The translations under genes were made by a program, and so were the position numbers. From Symsagittifera roscoffensis (Eukaryota > Xenacoelomorpha > Acoela > Convolutidae), in the NCBI RefSeq assembly GCF_963678635.1, contig NW_026971149.1, forward strand, positions 1,328,242 to 1,392,241: a DNA stretch of 64,000 nucleotides. Reading direction: 5' to 3'. The notes beneath the pieces are model-generated. The model did not search any database. It saw nothing but the letters and a program-made list of their open reading frames with translations, and had not been told where the DNA came from. Positions 52,855 through 62,964 of the stretch are shown piece after piece. How positions within the stretch are numbered: position 1 is the stretch's first letter; each line of letters starts with the position of its first letter.

Positions 52855-53335
52855 TTGGGACAGTGCAGTCTTGGGACAGTACCAAAGAAGTCTTGGGACA
52901 GTGCAGTCTTGGGACAGTACCAAAGAAGTCTTGGGACAGTGGTCTTGGGACACTAGCCTTGGGACAGTGGTCTTGGGACAGTAGTCTTGGGACAGTAGCC
53001 GTGCGATAGTGGTCTTGGGACAGTGGTCTTGGGACACTAGCCTTGGGATAGTAGTCTTGGGACAGTGGTCTTGGGACACTAGCCTTGGGACAGTAGCGTT
53101 GGGATAGTGGTCGTGGGACAGTGGTCTTGGGACACTAGCCTTGGGACAGTGGTCTTGGGACAGTGGTCTTCGGACACTAGCCTTGGGACAGTGGTCTTGG
53201 GACACTAGCCTTGGGACAGTGGTCTTGGGACAGTGGTCTTGGGACACTAGCCTTGGGACAGTGGTCTTGGGACAGTAGTCTTGGGACACTAGCCTTGGGA
53301 TAGTAGTCTTGGGACAGTGGTCTTGGGACACTAAC
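52855..53335 (+). repeat. 14-bp minisatellite (TTGGGACAGTGGTC type)
   Basis: More than thirty copies of a CTTGGGACAGTGGT-like 14-mer occur, often grouped as 42-bp triplets ending TTGGGACACTAGCC. The first part has a longer variant with a CCAAAGAAG insert. It lies in the leader 430 bp before Gag. Confidence 0.93.
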
Positions 53336-53760
53336 AAAAAGTACTGGGACAGTACTGGACAGTCCTGAGACAGTAGAAAGAAGGTCTTGGGACGGTTTAA
53401 AAAATGGAACAAAACCACAATAAGTGTTTTAGGACAGAATTAACAAAAATAATAGGAACCGGGTACGGTTGTGACCACAAATAAAGAAAGTTCCTCGAAA
53501 GATTTTGAAAGAGAATTGGGAACATAGTTTTTATCACGTTGTATATTTCCTTTTAGTAATTTTTCCACAACGGATTTTATTCTTAGAATAGAATTGCGTA
53601 CATAGTAATATTGTAAATAATAACAATTGTAAATAATGAGGCGGAGCAGGGTACCAGTAGCTGAAAAAAGATCTACCGAAGCAAAGACAAAGTATAATTT
53701 GTCGCTACGCAAAACAACATCAATGGGTCCGAAGATAACAAAGAAGAGCTCTCAGTTAAT

Positions 53761-56700
53761 ATGGTCAGCACGAGGAGTACCACAGAGAACAGAGCAAAAG
53801 AGGGCACGGAAGGGGAACGAGTAGAACCCACCATCGAGATTGATCTAGAGACACCTGATCAAAGTGTGGATGAAACAGGGAAAACGGCGACGGAGTCAAC
53901 TCCAATGCCCAATGCAGAAGAACCAAACCCGAAACCCATAGAGTTCTCACCAATAGACAATGTGGAAGACGCAACAGGCAATACCCAAGAAACGGTGAAA
54001 GACGACTCTCAAGTAAAAAAGACATTTTTTACAGAAAAGTTGGCGATGATGGTCGGAATAAAAACGAGAGAAAACACGGCTGAAGAACCAAAAGCAGAAA
54101 GAGCACGAACATTTGGGACAATGAGCACGAAGACGACAGAAGCCAACCTAAAAGAAGAACAAACCAGAACAGAAAATACGGCCGAAGACAGGACGACGGC
54201 TGACCATGAAGTAGCTACTCTTGAGCTTGGCGATTTGATGGCAAAACTGAATCAGATCGACAAAAAACTGAAGCACAGCGAGGAGGACAGAGAAGTAATA
54301 AGGAAAGAATTAAGATACAACAAGCACGAATATCTGGATAGTTACTTTAACCTAGCCAAGGCAACAGAGGAGAAACTGCAGATGTCAGACAAGGTAGATA
54401 CCACTAATGAGGAACGAGAAAAAAACATCGGAAAAGATATGCAACAATTGAAAAGCCGATATGATGATGTCAACAGCCAATTAGGGAGCCTGGAAACGAG
54501 AATGGACGCAATGAGCAGGAATCAGGCCGAAAGTTCAGGTGCAATACAGGCGAAATTGCATGCAATCTTGAGAAATTCTACCACACAAGAAAGACCGGCA
54601 GCGGGTCGCACGCAAGGCACCAGAGTTGACTTTGTGGAACCACAAAGGAACAAACGGCAATCGACACCGTTGCCTTCAACCCGGGATGCGGTGAGCATAG
54701 CACCAACAACTGCTAAAACAATCATGGAAAGTGGAACGTCAAACACAATGGGTGGTCCAGAAGACTCAACAGCTAACAGCAACGCAGGTCCGGATGCTAT
54801 GACGTGGGCAAGCACTTGGGAGATGATGAATAGAACACTAGAGGCCTTCGCCACGAGAAACACTGACTCGAGTGATAGAAGAGAGGGAAAATCCAGAAAA
54901 ACTTTGAAGAAGTCAAAAGAATTCAAGGATGACTCCGATGGATGCATTGATACTTGGGTGGAAGTCATGAGATTACAACTAGAGCAAGATAACTTGAATG
55001 ATGAAAGACAAGCTTGCACAGCCATACTCAGCAACTTGGAAGGCACGGCTTTAAAATGCGTGGTTGCTAAGAAAGAAGAAGAACGCGATACCGCAGACAA
55101 AACCTTCGAAATATTGCTGAATCGATTCGGGTCAGGCATGAAGGGTCACCAAGCGATGATGCGATTTGAAAAGAGAAGGCAGAGGGACGATGAGTCAATT
55201 GATCGGTTCCTAGATGACCTTGAGAGCTTGAGAAGAAGGAGTGACCCAGAGGAGTCGACAAACAGAAGGAACTTTAGCATTGCCTCGAAGTTCATTGATG
55301 GGGTAAAAAGTGATGACTTAAGGACAATGTTAGCAACATACTACACTTTGTCGAAAGACAGCGCACCGACCCCAGAAGAAATTAGACAGAAATCAAGGGA
55401 ATACATGCTGATGAAACCTAAGAAATACTCATATTCAGAAAACAGGAACACGCAAGGGGGAAGCCAACCTCAGAGGTCGTCATGGTACAAGCCTAGAGAT
55501 GACATGGACAAGCGCAGATCATGTGCGAACTGCGGGTCGGCGGATCACCACGTGGCTGACTGCACAACATACAAACAAGGCATGAAGAGTCTAGGATACG
55601 CACCGGAAGAGGAAGACATGAGCCAGATGGAGGAACACGAGTACTATAGTGGCTTAATCATCAAGATAGGCGCGAGATGTTTTTTCTGTAACCAAGAAGG
55701 GCACTTCAGAATGGATTGTCCCTTGTTCTGGGAATCGGTCAAGGACCAGAATCACCCCAAACATAAGTTGGCACTAGCGGCGGTGCAGAATCAGCGGAAT
55801 AGACAAAACGAGTTTGAATCTAGGAACTTAGGAGCACCAAGCACGGAACTGCCGACGAAAACAGTGAAAGCTGTAACACACGTTAATGGTGCGATAGAAT
55901 CCACAGCCGGGAACTCTCTAGAGATAAATTATGAGAAAGCGGCGATGGTAGCAATTAACAAAGTGAAACAGGATCTGGCTGCGAAAGAAATAGAGCAAAG
56001 ACTAAAACAGGAGATCGACAGACAGAAATTCAACGAAGTAATAACTGGGTCGAAGCCAACACTAGAGGCTGCATCGGGCTCGACAAAGACTGGAAACTGT
56101 AACACGGTAAAAATGGTGACGGGAAAGCCATTCGGCATATCGAAAATCGGGGCTAGAATAATGTCGATAATCACAGTGGGCGGCCATGAGGTAACCAGAA
56201 ACTTGAGCGAACCGAGCGACCAGACAATAATGCACATTGACGTGTATGCAGATAATTTGAGTTGCATAAGCCCGCAAACGACTTCTAGAGCATTGAGAGC
56301 ACTACTCACGAGAGGGGGTAGCAAGTCGGTACGTGTTGATAACAGGTATACTGAAGCTTATGGTCCGCACGAGGTGATGCTAAATATAGATGGAGTCAAC
56401 ATCTATACCAAGACAGTGATAACATGTGACGAAGACCTATTTGGGCAAATCTACTTAGGGAAAGAAGAGCTGAAAGTGAGATCAATTGGACACTGCGCCA
56501 TGCTTGAAGAAGATGCGATGCACATCGAGACGGAGGCAGATGTGACAGGGCATGTGCTAGACATAAGTGGCAAAAAGACTCAGTTACGTGGGTTACTTCA
56601 TACGGGAGCAGTCTTGAGTGTCATACCAATCGAAACTTGGGAACGAATGGGCTTCAACAAAGATGATCTGATAGACTCGAGAATACGGTTGTCAGCTGCA

Positions 56701-57405
56701 AACAAAGGGGCCCTGTGGGTGTTGGGCAGAACACCAATAATAGCCCTCAATCTGGGGGAACGTAACCTGTGGATGATTTTTCTAGTAGTAGAAAACCTGG
56801 ATGAGTATGACCAATTTATTTTAGGCAGAGACTTCATCAGGAACTTTGATGTAGCGATTGACCCAAATAACGCAATGTTCAGGATACGGAACCCGGATAG
56901 GAGGTACGCAATCAAGCCGGTAAATTTAATAATGGCAAATGAGAACAAAGCACCGGTATTCTTGAGTAGGAGGGTGAGGCTAAAAGCGAATGAAGCGGCA
57001 ATTGTAGGCTTGAGGATGAAAAATTATAATGAACTAAGTGACAACAAACAAGTGTGTATAGTTCCGAATCCGAATAGTCAAAGTGCTGCTGTTTTAGGAA
57101 GATCCTTCTCGATAACGAAGAGCGGCCACTGCGTCAGTGTCTTGTTGAATACTCTTGATATACCGATCACGATACAGAGAGGGAGGAAACTGGGATATGC
57201 TTTACCGGTTAAAACCCGATATGAAATTACTGAGAACTCAAAAATAAATGAAGTTGTTGATTGTCCCAATCATAGGGACAAAATTTGTATCTTGAGGCGA
57301 TTACAGAAAACAAAAGGTTCAACAGGTCTTGTTAAATCACTTAAGTCAGAGACGGACGATGGGCTGTCGAGCTGTTCGAATTTTCCAGTGGCCCACACTA
57401 GATAA
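53761..57405 (+). pseudogene. gag: Gag-protease of right LTR element (protease Asp replaced)
   Basis: One 1,214-codon frame from ATG 53761. Residues 1-330 are acidic and coiled-coil-like, 390-530 form the capsid-like block (DDSDGCIDTWVEVM, RFEKRRQRDDESIDRF), and two CCHC knuckles start at residues 588 (CANCGSADHHVADC) and 640 (CFFCNQEGHFRMDC). The protease follows: the active-site box reads LLHTGAVLSV, with His at residue 947 (56599-56601) where the catalytic Asp stands in the left copy, then FILGRDFIRNFDV. Protease should be inactive. The left Gag has a longer N-terminus; its counterpart here (53636-53760) is in another frame. The frame ends at TAG 57403 just before RT. Confidence 0.9.
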
Positions 57406-58118
57406 AATGCAAATTGATAAACCGGTTCTCCCGGAGATTGAACACTTGAGGGGCAAACTGACGGACGAACAGCTCGAAGCCATCAAGGACGTACTAGAGC
57501 GGAACGAAGAAGTTTTTTCGAAGCATAAAGCGGATATCGGGTGTTGTAATTTCGTTGAGCATGAAATAGAACTTGAGGAGAACGCGGTACCGCACAGGGA
57601 GGGGGCGAGGCGCATGACCCCGCACAAATCGGATGCGTGTAGAAAAGAGATCGAAACGTTACTAGAGTATGACATGATAGAACCATCCAAGTCACCGTGG
57701 GCGTGTGGAGTAGTGATGGCCAAAAAGAAAGACGACCAGTTGAGGTTTTGTTGTGACTTTCGATACCTGAACTCCGTCACGGTGAAGGATGCCTATCCCA
57801 TACCTAGGATTGATGAGAGCCTGTCGAAGTTAGGTGATGCAAAAGTTTTTTACGACTCTTGACTTAGGCTCGGCCTTTTGGCAGGTACCACTAAGGAAGC
57901 AGGACAGAGACAAGACAGGGTTTGCCTGCGAGTTGGGTCTGTTTCAATGGAAACGGATGCCGTTTGGACTTTGCAATGCCACAGCCACGTTTCAGAGGTT
58001 GATGGCACACGCGCTGATAGGCGTGACGAAGAAGTATGGCAATCTGGTAATGTGCTAAGTGGACCACGTGGTAATAGCGACGCCCACATTAGAAGACCAC
58101 ATTGAGAGACTTGACTAG
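57391..58118 (+). pseudogene. pol: Reverse transcriptase of right LTR element, broken at the active site
   Basis: The RT sequence continues from Gag-Pol in a shifted frame to 57862 (fingers and palm: PWACGVVMAKKK, RFCCDFRYLNSVT, AYPIPRIDE). It shifts again in the T-run near 57850 and continues as LDLGSAFWQVPL, FQWKRMPFGLCNA. The catalytic box is destroyed: a TAA (58056-58058) replaces Tyr of YVDD and the last Asp codon is CAC. A TAG follows at 58116-58118. The left element retains YVDD but lacks the fingers. Confidence 0.88.
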
Positions 58119-59564
58119 GTGTTTGCATGCATGAAAAGGTCGGGGCTAAAGTGTAAACCATCAAAGTGCGAAATACTCAAGGACTCAATAAAGTACTTGG
58201 GCAGGATGGTAGACAGGCACGGCATCAGACCTCATCCGGACGCCGTGGAAGCAGTCCTAACCTGGAAATCACCGAAGACGGAACACCAGTTGATGAGCTT
58301 CCTGGGTTTCGCTAACTATTATAGAGAGTTTATCAAAGGCTATGCGGACAAGGTATACCTGATGCAACAATTGATGAGACACAAGGGCAAGAAGTTCACG
58401 TGGAACAACGCAGCAGAAGGGTCATTCCAGAGAATAAAGAAAGAGCTATGCGAGGCACCAGTATTAGGTATGCCGACTGAGAAAGGAATGTACGTGCTGG
58501 ACACGGATGCATCGGTAGTTGCGATTTCTGGGATTCTCCATCAAGAGCAAGAGTGGAATGGGAAAACAGTCTTGAGAACAATAGCGTACGGGAGCAAAGT
58601 CCTAAGTGACACAGATATGAAGTACGGAGCACGGAAAGCAGAGATGTTCGCGGTGGTTACCTTTGTCGAGAAATACAGGGCATACCTGGGCAGTGAGCCA
58701 TTCAAGTTGCGAGTCGACAACCGAGCACTAAGTTGGCTGAAAACTTACTCAATGGACCAAAGTTACATTGGGAGGTGGATAGTTCGCCTGGACGGATACA
58801 ACATGATAATTGAGCACAGAACACGGGATAAACATCAAAACGCCGACAGCCTGAGTAAGAAGACGGAGTTCTACGAGAGACAAGAACAAAGAGAGGCAGA
58901 CAGACCTGAGATCAAAGATGGTTTCTCCTTCATGGACAAAGAAACGTACGACAATCTTCCACTCACGAGATGGCTGGACAAATCAGGCAAACCGATTGAA
59001 GATCATCCCGAATTACCTAAAGAAACTCCAGAAAAGACCATCTTGAAGAGGACCAGAAGGATTCCGATAGAGATAATACTCAAGTCCAAGATCGTGAGGG
59101 AGACGCTCAAGGCGAAAGGCTATGACCTTAACCAGGTAGAAGCGGGAACTTCACAGATAGATGATGCCCTAATGAGGTTGCTTGAGAAACTTTCAGATGA
59201 TAAGCCCGTGGTCCAAGAGGAGGGTCAAGAGCAACCTGAAGTCACTATACTTCGGAGAAAAGAAACAGTGAACAATACTGACTCCTCAACAGGGAGCGTC
59301 GCTGATAGCAAGGACGTCGTGCGGTCACTAGTTGACAAAATCCCCGAAGACATTCTGGAACAGACCAAGGTTAGGAAAAAGAAGGTGGCGTTCAAAGAAG
59401 AGGCTGAACACCTGGGACTAGATCAAGAGTCCGGGGAGTGGTCCAGGTTCACGGAAGAAGAAGAAACCGGAGAAGGGAAATTGTCCGGGGAGCGTGAAGA
59501 ATGGGATGAAGACTCGGATGAGAGCAACGAAGACCAGGACAGTCTGTGCATGATATTGGCGTAA
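58119..59564 (+). pseudogene. pol: RT thumb, RNase H and acidic linker of right LTR element
   Basis: The connection region (FLGFANYYREFIKGYADKVY) leads to RNase H with acidic residues in LDTDAS, in the E of ARKAEMFAV, in LRVDNRALSWL and in HQNADSLSKK, all present. An acidic, Lys/Glu-rich linker of about 200 residues ends at TAA 59562-59564. There is no natural start codon; upstream is the RT stop at 58116. The segment is an intact block of a broken Pol. Confidence 0.85.
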
Positions 59565-62438
59565 GAGAAGATAAGGCAACACGACAGGGAGTTACAGACG
59601 GATCCATCTTCAGGAACGTACAATCTGGACATACAAGAGGTACGAGGTGGTGAAGAACTTGAGAAAATTGCGGTTTCAAGAAAGCCATTCAGGGAACTAT
59701 CGTGCAACTCAAACGTCAGAACGAATCTGGTGCCAGAAGACGATATGAAAATCGTGAAAAGGATGATATGCGTGAAGCTGAGTGATGACATCCACAACCC
59801 TGGTGAGATGAATGGACAGATCATGGCGCTAAAGGAGCATGACAAGGCGAGATATAGGTTATCAGACCTAATAAGAGCCCAGAAGAATGACAAAATGACA
59901 AGTAACCTCTCCAAATGGATCCAGTCGGGGATCAAGGAGAAGGGGGAACTTGAGGAAGACAGCTACAAGATCTTGAGCCAGTTCTACAAAGAGAAGAAAG
60001 ATTTACTCTACCACACAGCTGATGGGGTGGTAGCATGCAGGAGGAAAGATGAGGAGAAGATATTACACAAACACAACCTCATCATACTACCACAATTTTA
60101 TCAAACGGAAGTGCTTTTCAGATCGCACGATCAGATGGGGCACGAAGGGATAGATAAAGTACAACAAAGGATACTTCACAGGTTTGATTGGCCAGGAATG
60201 AGAAAAGCTTGCGAGAGATGGGTGAATGCCTGCCTGGCATGCATCCAGGTAAAAGACCCAAGGAAGATGAAGTTTCCCCTCAAGTCCGTCGAGAGCTCAG
60301 AGTTCAATGAAGTGGTGCAGATAGACCATCTAAAAATCTGCATGACGGAGTCGGGATATAACCAGATACTTGTTATAATAGATCACTTCACAAAGTTGGC
60401 GGAAACGGTTCCGTGCCAAACAGCCTCGGCCGAGGAGACATGTGATCATCTGATAACGCATTGGATATCGCGGTATGGTTGTCCAATGACTTTCCAGTCG
60501 GACAACGGCAAAGCTTTTGTGTGGGACTTGACAAAAGAATTGATGAAGAGATCGCACATTGCTCAAGCACACTCGACGACCTATCATCCACAGACCAATG
60601 GGTTGGTAGAGAGACAGAACAGGACACTGGTCAACATGTTAAGGGTGTACTGCTCAAGATACATGACGGACTGGGACAAATACCTGCCACAGGTAGTAGG
60701 AGCCTACAACAGTACACAGCACTCAACGATGGGCATCAGTCCATTCACGATGTTGACGGGCAGGGAGAGGGCAATGCCTCTAACATTCTTCTACCCAGAA
60801 TACGAGGGGAAGAGGACGTCGCCTCAGGCATATGTGAAGGAAGCGATCAAAAGACAACAAGAGCTAAACGAGCTATGCATGAGGAACACGGCGCAAGCGC
60901 AAATGAGACAACGCAAGAAATATGACGAAAAAATATTACAAGCAAAGCCATATGAAGTGGGCCAATACGTGTGGGTCTTCCAAAATGTCATACCGCCCAA
61001 GGGAACAAAGAAACTACTCAAGAAGTGGAGGGGACCATTCATGATAACGGAAGTACATCAACAAGGACGGTTCTACCGCTTGAGTACTGGGCGAGCAGCA
61101 CATTACGAAAATCTGAAGCCTCACGTCCCGTCCCCGGAAGACTGGTGCCTACCGAAAGACATGGAGGGTCTCGAGTACCCGGTGGTAGAGGCAGCGTGTG
61201 AAGTGAATGAAAAGGGCACCAGAGAGAAAAATGATGGCAATGAAAACTTGAGCTTGGACGACAATGAAAAGATAGAGGTGGAGTCTGAAGCAGGATCGTT
61301 TGCAGAAGAAGACTGGAACGACCCGGAGCAAGATGAGGTGCCGAAGTGGATGGAGCCAGATCGACCAATATCACCGGGAACCAGAACTGGCAATCGTAAA
61401 CGGACCGGTATGAGGTACAACAGATACGGGGATGACTTCTTGATTGACAAGATACAGCCAGACAAATTGGGCGAGGAACTACTGAGTGCAGGCGAACTGG
61501 AAGCCGAAGAGGAATGGCAGGTCATTAACGATGGTGGGCACTATCAGCAGGAAGACTACTCGACACCAGAATTGGAGACGGCTCTCGAACAGAGTGAGAT
61601 AGAGAGGAGGGAGAACACAAACTTGAGGATACTAGAGTGGATACGCGACGTCAAAAACGAAGGCCATGGAGGACAGAGTATTCAACAAGTCGACGTTTTG
61701 GCGGAAAAACATATGAAGACAGAAGACCCTCTCTTCGGCTGGACGGCAACAGACAGGCCACTGGACATTCCGCCGGACAGTTCAGACCCGACACCATCGA
61801 CGGGAACGTCGATAAATATTTTTGTCCTGGGAGTGGGGGTAGGACTTACCCACACCGAAAATTTGATGATAAAGAAGTTCAAGGAAGTAAGAGAAACAAG
61901 CGAATTGGAACTGGAAGAAGAAGAGCCAGAGCCTAACATAGGCCGGGATTTCAAAACGAAATTTGAAATACCCAATCAGTACTCGGAAAACATTTTGATA
62001 ACAGATAGTGACTTCATCCTGTCAAACAGGACGAGCGCGATAAGCATCACGGCGGACATGAGTTTCAAATCAAGACTGGAAGCTGACTTCAAAAGAGAAT
62101 ACCAGAACGTAGAGTTTCTGTTCAGACAGAGACCAGGACTGGGACGGATGGCAGCGCTTCCACCATCAGTAGCACAAGTCCCGGGGAAATACCTGTGCTT
62201 CCTAGTGACGAGGGTCAATGACAGGAACACAATTGATCCCGAACACGTGATGTTGGCACTAACAAGACTACGAGACTTCATGATTGAAAGAGGGATAACG
62301 GAGGTCTCAATGCCGGTGTATGACCCAAGTAGGGGCAAATTGAGCCCAAGGGAATTATACGCCATCCTACACGTAGTCTTCGCAGAAACCGAGATAATGG
62401 TGTATCTCCACAAGAAATACTACTTGAGCATCGCCTGA
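59565..62438 (+). CDS. pol: Integrase with C-terminal macro domain, right LTR element
   Basis: Open from 59565 (first ATG 59745). The HHCC zinc domain (HDQMGH ... CLAC), the D-D-E core in QIDHLKIC, FQSDNGKAF and NGLVERQN, and a GPY/F-like segment (LKKWRGPFMITEV) are all present, so integrase looks active. An acidic linker of about 230 residues follows. Residues from about 770 to the end match the macrodomain outline of the TARG1/OARD1 type: ISITADMSFKSRL, PGKYLCFLVTRVNDR, HVMLALTRLRDFM, ITEVSMPVYD and a C-terminal strand EIMVYLH. The glycine-rich loop and the catalytic Asp of active TARG1-like enzymes do not seem conserved. It follows an in-frame TAA, so it needs its own expression signal or a readthrough. 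Confidence 0.88.
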   Translation, partial: EKIRQHDRELQTDPSSGTYNLDIQEVRGGEELEKIAVSRKPFRELSCNSNVRTNLVPEDDMKIVKRMICVKLSDDIHNPGEMNGQIMALKEHDKARYRLSDLIRAQKNDKMTSNLSKWIQSGIKEKGELEEDSYKILSQFYKEKKDLLYHTADGVVACRRKDEEKILHKHNLIILPQFYQTEVLFRSHDQMGHEGIDKVQQRILHRFDWPGMRKACERWVNACLACIQVKDPRKMKFPLKSVESSEFNEVVQIDHLKICMTESGYNQILVIIDHFTKLAETVPCQTASAEETCDHLITHWISRYGCPMTFQSDNGKAFVWDLTKELMKRSHIAQAHSTTYHPQTNGLVERQNRTLVNMLRVYCSRYMTDWDKYLPQVVGAYNSTQHSTMGISPFTMLTGRERAMPLTFFYPEYEGKRTSPQAYVKEAIKRQQELNELCMRNTAQAQMRQRKKYDEKILQAKPYEVGQYVWVFQNVIPPKGTKKLLKKWRGPFMITEVHQQGRFYRLSTGRAAHYENLKPHVPSPEDWCLPKDMEGLEYPVVEAACEVNEKGTREKNDGNENLSLDDNEKIEVESEAGSFAEEDWNDPEQDEVPKWMEPDRPISPGTRTGNRKRTGMRYNRYGDDFLIDKIQPDKLGEELLSAGELEAEEEWQVINDGGHYQQEDYSTPELETALEQSEIERRENTNLRILEWIRDVKNEGHGGQSIQQVDVLAEKHMKTEDPLFGWTATDRPLDIPPDSSDPTPSTGTSINIFVLGVGVGLTHTENLMIKKFKEVRETSELELEEEEPEPNIGRDFKTKFEIPNQYSENILITDSDFILSNRTSAISITADMSFKSRLEADFKREYQNVEFLFRQRPGLGRMAALPPSVAQVPGKYLCFLVTRVNDRNTIDPEHVMLALTRLRDFMIERGITEVSMPVYDPSRGKLSPRELYAILHVVFAETEIMVYLHKKYYLSIA

Positions 62439-62850
62439 GTCGGATACATGGGGGTCTCGAGTCGGGAGTAAGGGAGTTGTCTTGAGTTAGGTACTGGGGT
62501 ACGGCACAGATAAAGGGATCTTAAAACGCGATTGGCATGACAATTGAATTTTACAAAATTGACGGTGCTAAAATATAAATAGAATCTGCATGCTTTTAGG
62601 GAGATTCCAACTTGAGTTGTTTTTTGTGGAGTGAAAATAATAAGATTTTAACCATACTGGTAAAAGGAGGGTTTCTAGGCTAGGAATATGGCATGGCAAG
62701 TCTTAATATGGTTTCTATTTTCAGATCAACTTTGATAAACGAAGTTGAAAATTCAACCACACTCAAGCGAGAGACAGAAAAGAAAATCTTAACTAAACTC
62801 GCGACAATCGACACCTGCAGCAAGTATTTGCAACGGAACACTTCTAGAGA
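62439..62850 (+). other. Interval between Pol and third ORF
   Basis: No gene is seen. An acceptor-like TTCTATTTTCAG ends at about 62725 and could serve a spliced mRNA for the downstream ORF. No LTR-like sequence was found here. Confidence 0.4.
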
Positions 62851-62914
62851 ATTCTTGAGTTGGTATATTCTTGAGTTGGTATATTCTTGAGTTGGTATAT
62901 TCTTGAGTTGGTAA
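62851..62914 (+). repeat. 16-bp tandem repeat ATTCTTGAGTTGGTAT, four copies
   Basis: Units start at 62851, 62867, 62883 and 62899, followed by a diverged fifth copy near 62919. The repeat ends about 50 bp before the third-ORF start. Confidence 0.93.
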
Positions 62915-62964
62915 GGTAATTCTTGAGTCGAGTAACATTTGAATACGTCCCGAAGTTACAGAAA

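Larger units (their letters stand above)
51374..53760 (+). other. Leader of right LTR element, no supported gene
   Basis: The leader contains a three-copy 70-bp repeat, short G-rich stretches (52215-52300) and a large 14-bp-based minisatellite. Open frames through the minisatellite (for example 52846-53418 on the minus strand) are produced by the repeat itself. A basic 62-codon frame at 53636-53824 resembles the N-terminal extension of the left Gag in another frame. Confidence 0.6.

Noticed and set aside
52846-53418. 190-codon repetitive frame on the minus strand (SQDHCPKTTVPRLV type)
   Set aside because: It is the reverse translation of the 14-bp minisatellite in the leader; a 14-bp unit in 42-bp groups keeps a frame open without selection.
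57300-57410. Programmed frameshift between protease and RT
   Set aside because: The left copy reads from protease into RT in one frame; the shift in the right copy is therefore a mutation.
428-59564. Programmed stop readthrough between RNase H and integrase
   Set aside because: Both copies have an in-frame stop between these domains (TGA 428-430; TAA 59562-59564), but aligned proteins place the stops about 75 codons apart, so they are independent mutations.
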